Below, piece after piece: positions 60,777-64,000 of a DNA stretch of 64,000 nucleotides; position 1 is the stretch's first letter; every line of letters starts with the position of its first letter. The position numbers were made by a program, and so were the translations under genes. Below the pieces are notes generated by a model. That model saw nothing but the letters and a program-made list of their open reading frames with translations. It was not told the origin of the DNA and did no database searches. Source of the stretch: Bacteroidota bacterium (GTDB taxonomy: Bacteria; Bacteroidota; Ignavibacteria; Ignavibacteriales; Ignavibacteriaceae); the NCBI GenBank assembly GCA_020161395.1, contig JAIUOE010000001.1:434001-498000 (forward strand). Direction: 5' to 3'.

Positions 60777-63700
60777 TCAGCTCTTCTTTTTACCTGAAGT
60801 TGATTTTTTGATCTTTGGTTGAGCCGGTTTCTTTGATTCCGGCTTTTCTGTTTTCTTCGCCTTTGTTAATGGCTTTGCTTCTGCTTTAACCTTTTTGGTC
60901 TTTGTCTTCACTGTTTTTGCCGGCTTGGCTGGCTTTACAGGTTCAGTTTTTGGCTGATAGATTGAATCGTGAAGCTTTGGAATCGCCTGAAGGAACGGCT
61001 CAAGTCTGTATCCTGAGTGGATGGCGAGATCTACGAGACCTTCCACATATTGTGACATCGTCTTAATGCTTTGAGTAAAATCTTTCGATTTGAAAAGTTT
61101 GAAGATGCTAACAGGGTCTTTCGTTTTTTCGGAATTTTTCCTGACTACCCGTTCTGCATGCCTTAATCCATTTAGTGTATAGATCCAGGTCATCAACTGA
61201 ACAAACTGTTCTTTGCTGAAGTATTTTATTCCCTGGAATTCATTCACACCGATGAATGCCTTCACTTCCTTTGTCTGGAGAAGAGTTATTGTGGGCAACT
61301 GGTCATTCAGTGATTCCTGCTTCCCTTCGGGATTAAATATACCTTTTCGGGTATAAACATTCTCACTTGATTCAAGGATTCTTAGGAGGTCAAACTCGTA
61401 TTTGGCTTCCTGATATTTGTCACCAAGTCTGATTATCGACTGCCACAATGGTTTTTCCAAAAGAAGCGAGTCATACAGTTCAACCGGTTTTTCACCTGTT
61501 GCCTCTTCGATGGTGATTAGGAGTCTTTTAACAACTGTGTATAGAATCAGAATATCGGTGTATATCTGGTGTTCCTCTTTTTTGTTCAGGAGCCAGAAAT
61601 TATCGATTCTCGCAGAACCTTTTACACCGTCGCTCTGACTGTCGATGAAATTGGCGTATCCTTTAAGAACCAGCAACTCCTTTTTGAGAGATGACATTAC
61701 AATATTGCCGTTGAACTGTACTTTTTTGTACTCCGCAATCCTGTTCAGAACAATCCCAAACCTCATTGTGAAAGTCGTGCTGAATTCGTTGATTGGCTGA
61801 GGATCAGGAACCAGACCGGCGAACTTCTTCATTTCAAGCAGCATTTCCTTGTTGAAGAATTCCATCACGGCATGATGAACATTGATCAGATTCAGCTCGA
61901 GCAGGGTGAGAGCGAGAGATGGTGTGCCCTGTCCGTGCAGGAACTGATTGAGACGCAACCAGCTTCCATCCGTGTCAAAGACTTCCCTGAAACCGACATA
62001 GACATGATATTCGTAACCGCTTAGTGTCATGCCAAAACCGTCATCGTCGATTTCCCTGCCCGACTTGATGTATTCAAGGCCCGTTATCATATCCTTAAAG
62101 GTGTAGTAATAACCGTCGTATCTTTTCAGTTGAAGTGCAGTTGAAAGAGACTTAAACTCAAGTTCGTTGGGAGAGACTTTCTGATCTTCAACATTTGAGG
62201 CTTCCCAGTTGTCTTCGGTTGCGGCGGAATCGAGATATTGTGGTTTTACCCTCTTGCCGGCGGAATTTTTAATCATCCCCGAAGTACGGAAGAATGAATT
62301 GTTGAAGAAGACGAGAGTTTTTTCCTCACCGAACCTGTTGGTGAACGCAAGAACATTTTCGTTTACATGGCGATAGTCGTCGTGGAAATCGAAGAGTTCA
62401 AAATTCTTTACCTGTGAGAAGAGGTAGCGCTTTTTGAGGAGAGGGAAAATTTCCTTCCGGTGTCTTTCAACGAGGTGGTCGTCAACAAACTCATTGTAAT
62501 ATGCCTTCCGGTATTCCATTCCGTATTTTTCGGTAAAGCCTTCTATCTGACCGTGAGCGAACATCGGAAGTCCGGGAAGTGTCGCCATCATGACGCAGAT
62601 ACCGAAATATTTGTCCCCTTTTCCAAACTGGTTTATAGCGGTTTCTTCGTCAGGGTTACTCATGAAGTTTACATACCGTTTCAGAATCTCGGGATCGAAT
62701 TCAATCGTATTTCTGATGAGATTCCGGTATTTATCGTTTTCTTCCTTCATGAACATGTGCATGAAGGCTGAGTTGTAAACCCTGTGCATACCGAGGCTTC
62801 TTACAAAGTAACCCTCCATCAGCCAGAATGCTTCTGCGAGAAGGAGTGTATTTGGCATCTCCTCATTGAATCTGTCCACCACTTCACGCCAGAATTCCTT
62901 TGGCATCATTTTGTGGAAAGTCTGTTTCGATATTGCATAATCGGAACGGGAGGGGATAGCTCCACCGGCACCCGGAGCAGGGAACCACAGCCTTTGATAA
63001 TGCTTTTTACTTAAAATCATTGCCGCATCGAAGCGAATAATCGAGAACTTCGATGCCACTTTCTGGATGGTTCTTATAAGTTCCTCACGAACGACGGGAT
63101 CGAGAAGATTAAGCTGGGCGGTATCGTTCCACGGCATGTTTGTGCCGTCGTTTCCGTGATAGATGTAGCGGGTTTTCCCGTTTCTTCTGTCGATATGCTG
63201 GAATACAACTGCCGCATCCTGACGGGTGTAATAACGGTCTTCGATTCTGAGTTCTATGTCGGGATTGTCGGAGAGATTAGGACCCGAAAAAGTGTAGTTG
63301 GGATACGGGGGTTCCTGAGCCTGAATGAAATATTCGGGATGGTCGATTATCCACCTTGAGTAAATTCCTGTGTGGTTTGGCACCATGTCGCTGGCAAGTC
63401 TTATCCCGCGGGCAGCACATCTGTCACGAAGATTTTCGTAAGCCCGTTCGCCTCCGAGTTCGGTGGCGATGTCATAATCATAAAGTGAGTAGGCAGACGA
63501 AGCCGCTTCCGGATTTCCGCAAAACTGTTTTATTTTCGCCGAGGCAGTTGATCTTTCCCACACACCGATGAGCCACAGGGCATTGAAATTCCATTTTTGC
63601 AGTGCGTCGAGTTCCTCGTCCGGAATTTTGTCGAGAGTGTCTATTTTTCTCGCGTATTTTCTCGAAAGCTGATCGAGCCAGACAAGGGTGTTCTTGGCGA

Positions 63701-64000
63701 TCATAACAACATTTGGCATCCACTCAATGTCTTCAGTGAACCGCTCTTCCTCGACCATAAAGCTGAGTTCAACATCATCAAAATCGATTGGTGCCGGTTG
63801 CCCTTTTTTGAGCGACTCTTTTAGTTTGGCTGCATATTCCTTGTTGAAATCGTATTTTGGTACCGGTGGGGTTCCTTTTCCGCCTCCGCCACCCTGAAAG
63901 AGTCTTGCGTCTTCCTTAAGGAGATCGGAACCGAGGAGAACGAGGTCTTCCAGGGGGAAATCGAGTCCGAGGGGCCAGAATGCCCTGAAGCTTTTTAACT
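60777..64000 (-). CDS. Large GH13 alpha-amylase-family protein (5' end beyond window)
   Basis: The first internal Met is at 63758, but the frame stays open for 80 further codons to the window edge. That extra part reads as coding sequence (FWPLGLDFPLEDL, then a Gly-rich GGGGG turn), so the gene is 5' truncated; about 1074 residues are visible. GH13 regions: ASDMVPNHTG (I), IIRFDAAM with nucleophile Asp (II), LLLAEAFWL with acid/base Glu (III), and FMSNPDEETA (IV), where the usual His of NHD is Pro. A long helical region (about 570 residues) follows and ends in a Lys/Pro/Ala-rich basic tail. There is no sign of export in the visible part. Probably acts on maltooligosaccharides or trehalose-type glucans; specificity is unknown. 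Confidence 0.85.
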   Translation of the reverse strand, partial: LKSFRAFWPLGLDFPLEDLVLLGSDLLKEDARLFQGGGGGKGTPPVPKYDFNKEYAAKLKESLKKGQPAPIDFDDVELSFMVEEERFTEDIEWMPNVVMIAKNTLVWLDQLSRKYARKIDTLDKIPDEELDALQKWNFNALWLIGVWERSTASAKIKQFCGNPEAASSAYSLYDYDIATELGGERAYENLRDRCAARGIRLASDMVPNHTGIYSRWIIDHPEYFIQAQEPPYPNYTFSGPNLSDNPDIELRIEDRYYTRQDAAVVFQHIDRRNGKTRYIYHGNDGTNMPWNDTAQLNLLDPVVREELIRTIQKVASKFSIIRFDAAMILSKKHYQRLWFPAPGAGGAIPSRSDYAISKQTFHKMMPKEFWREVVDRFNEEMPNTLLLAEAFWLMEGYFVRSLGMHRVYNSAFMHMFMKEENDKYRNLIRNTIEFDPEILKRYVNFMSNPDEETAINQFGKGDKYFGICVMMATLPGLPMFAHGQIEGFTEKYGMEYRKAYYNEFVDDHLVERHRKEIFPLLKKRYLFSQVKNFELFDFHDDYRHVNENVLAFTNRFGEEKTLVFFNNSFFRTSGMIKNSAGKRVKPQYLDSAATEDNWEASNVEDQKVSPNELEFKSLSTALQLKRYDGYYYTFKDMITGLEYIKSGREIDDDGFGMTLSGYEYHVYVGFREVFDTDGSWLRLNQFLHGQGTPSLALTLLELNLINVHHAVMEFFNKEMLLEMKKFAGLVPDPQPINEFSTTFTMRFGIVLNRIAEYKKVQFNGNIVMSSLKKELLVLKGYANFIDSQSDGVKGSARIDNFWLLNKKEEHQIYTDILILYTVVKRLLITIEEATGEKPVELYDSLLLEKPLWQSIIRLGDKYQEAKYEFDLLRILESSENVYTRKGIFNPEGKQESLNDQLPTITLLQTKEVKAFIGVNEFQGIKYFSKEQFVQLMTWIYTLNGLRHAERVVRKNSEKTKDPVSIFKLFKSKDFTQSIKTMSQYVEGLVDLAIHSGYRLEPFLQAIPKLHDSIYQPKTEPVKPAKPAKTVKTKTKKVKAEAKPLTKAKKTEKPESKKPAQPKIKKSTSGKKKS

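Overview
The window looks like a chromosome segment of a free-living Ignavibacteria/Chlorobi-type bacterium (Bacteroidota-Chlorobiota group, FCB superphylum). The main evidence is five secreted proteins that end in the same type IX secretion (T9SS) sorting domain with a YPNPFNPST core, which is typical of Ignavibacteria. Supporting evidence is several promoters of the TTTG / TAnnTTTG type used by that group, and moderate GC content. I saw no rRNA, tRNA, CRISPR array or insertion sequence. The taxonomic call is inference.

Layout. 1-4133: accessory region with three PD-(D/E)XK nuclease-like genes, including a two-gene DUF4365 unit that looks like a candidate defence module. 4314-7712: aspartate-semialdehyde dehydrogenase, a DEDDh exonuclease, and a MarR regulator with an NmrA-like oxidoreductase. 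7939-14804: two T9SS cargo proteins (one with cohesin-like and dockerin-like parts), a secreted pullulanase-type GH13 enzyme and an orphan DNA methyltransferase. 14852-22560: an Omp85-family outer membrane protein, the ClpB disaggregase and a TPR-containing histidine kinase lipoprotein. 22695-23097: a consensus sigma-54 promoter in front of a 52-residue membrane peptide gene. 23185-25200: a secreted peptidylarginine deiminase related to the Porphyromonas enzyme.

25208-36847 is one minus-strand chemosensory operon: two chemoreceptors, CheW, CheR-TPR, a Cys-motif CheW, a CheA-receiver hybrid, CheB and a receiver-SpoIIE phosphatase. Gene order and domain content match the Wsp surface-sensing pathway. 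The usual last gene, a receiver-diguanylate cyclase (WspR), is replaced by a receiver-PP2C phosphatase. This suggests output into a sigma/anti-sigma partner switch rather than cyclic-di-GMP. It is the most striking multi-gene system in the window.

37062-51655: MutS, two SUMF1-domain proteins (one with six PEGA-like repeats), a MntA/HepT toxin-antitoxin pair, transketolase, a HIT-like DUF4922 protein, a HAD phosphatase, GDP-L-fucose synthase, and a PdeM/Lhr-like helicase pair that lacks its usual ligase. 51902-64000: a DUF433/DUF5615 toxin-antitoxin pair, an Old Yellow Enzyme, a T9SS subtilase, a secreted hypothetical overlapping a T9SS beta-helix protein, and a large GH13 protein that runs off the right edge. 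Iterated 8-9 bp units that fold into long hairpins lie downstream of three of the T9SS genes, and a related 28-bp element occurs twice. Start codons were moved from the longest open frame where a ribosome-binding site, signal peptide or domain boundary supported it.
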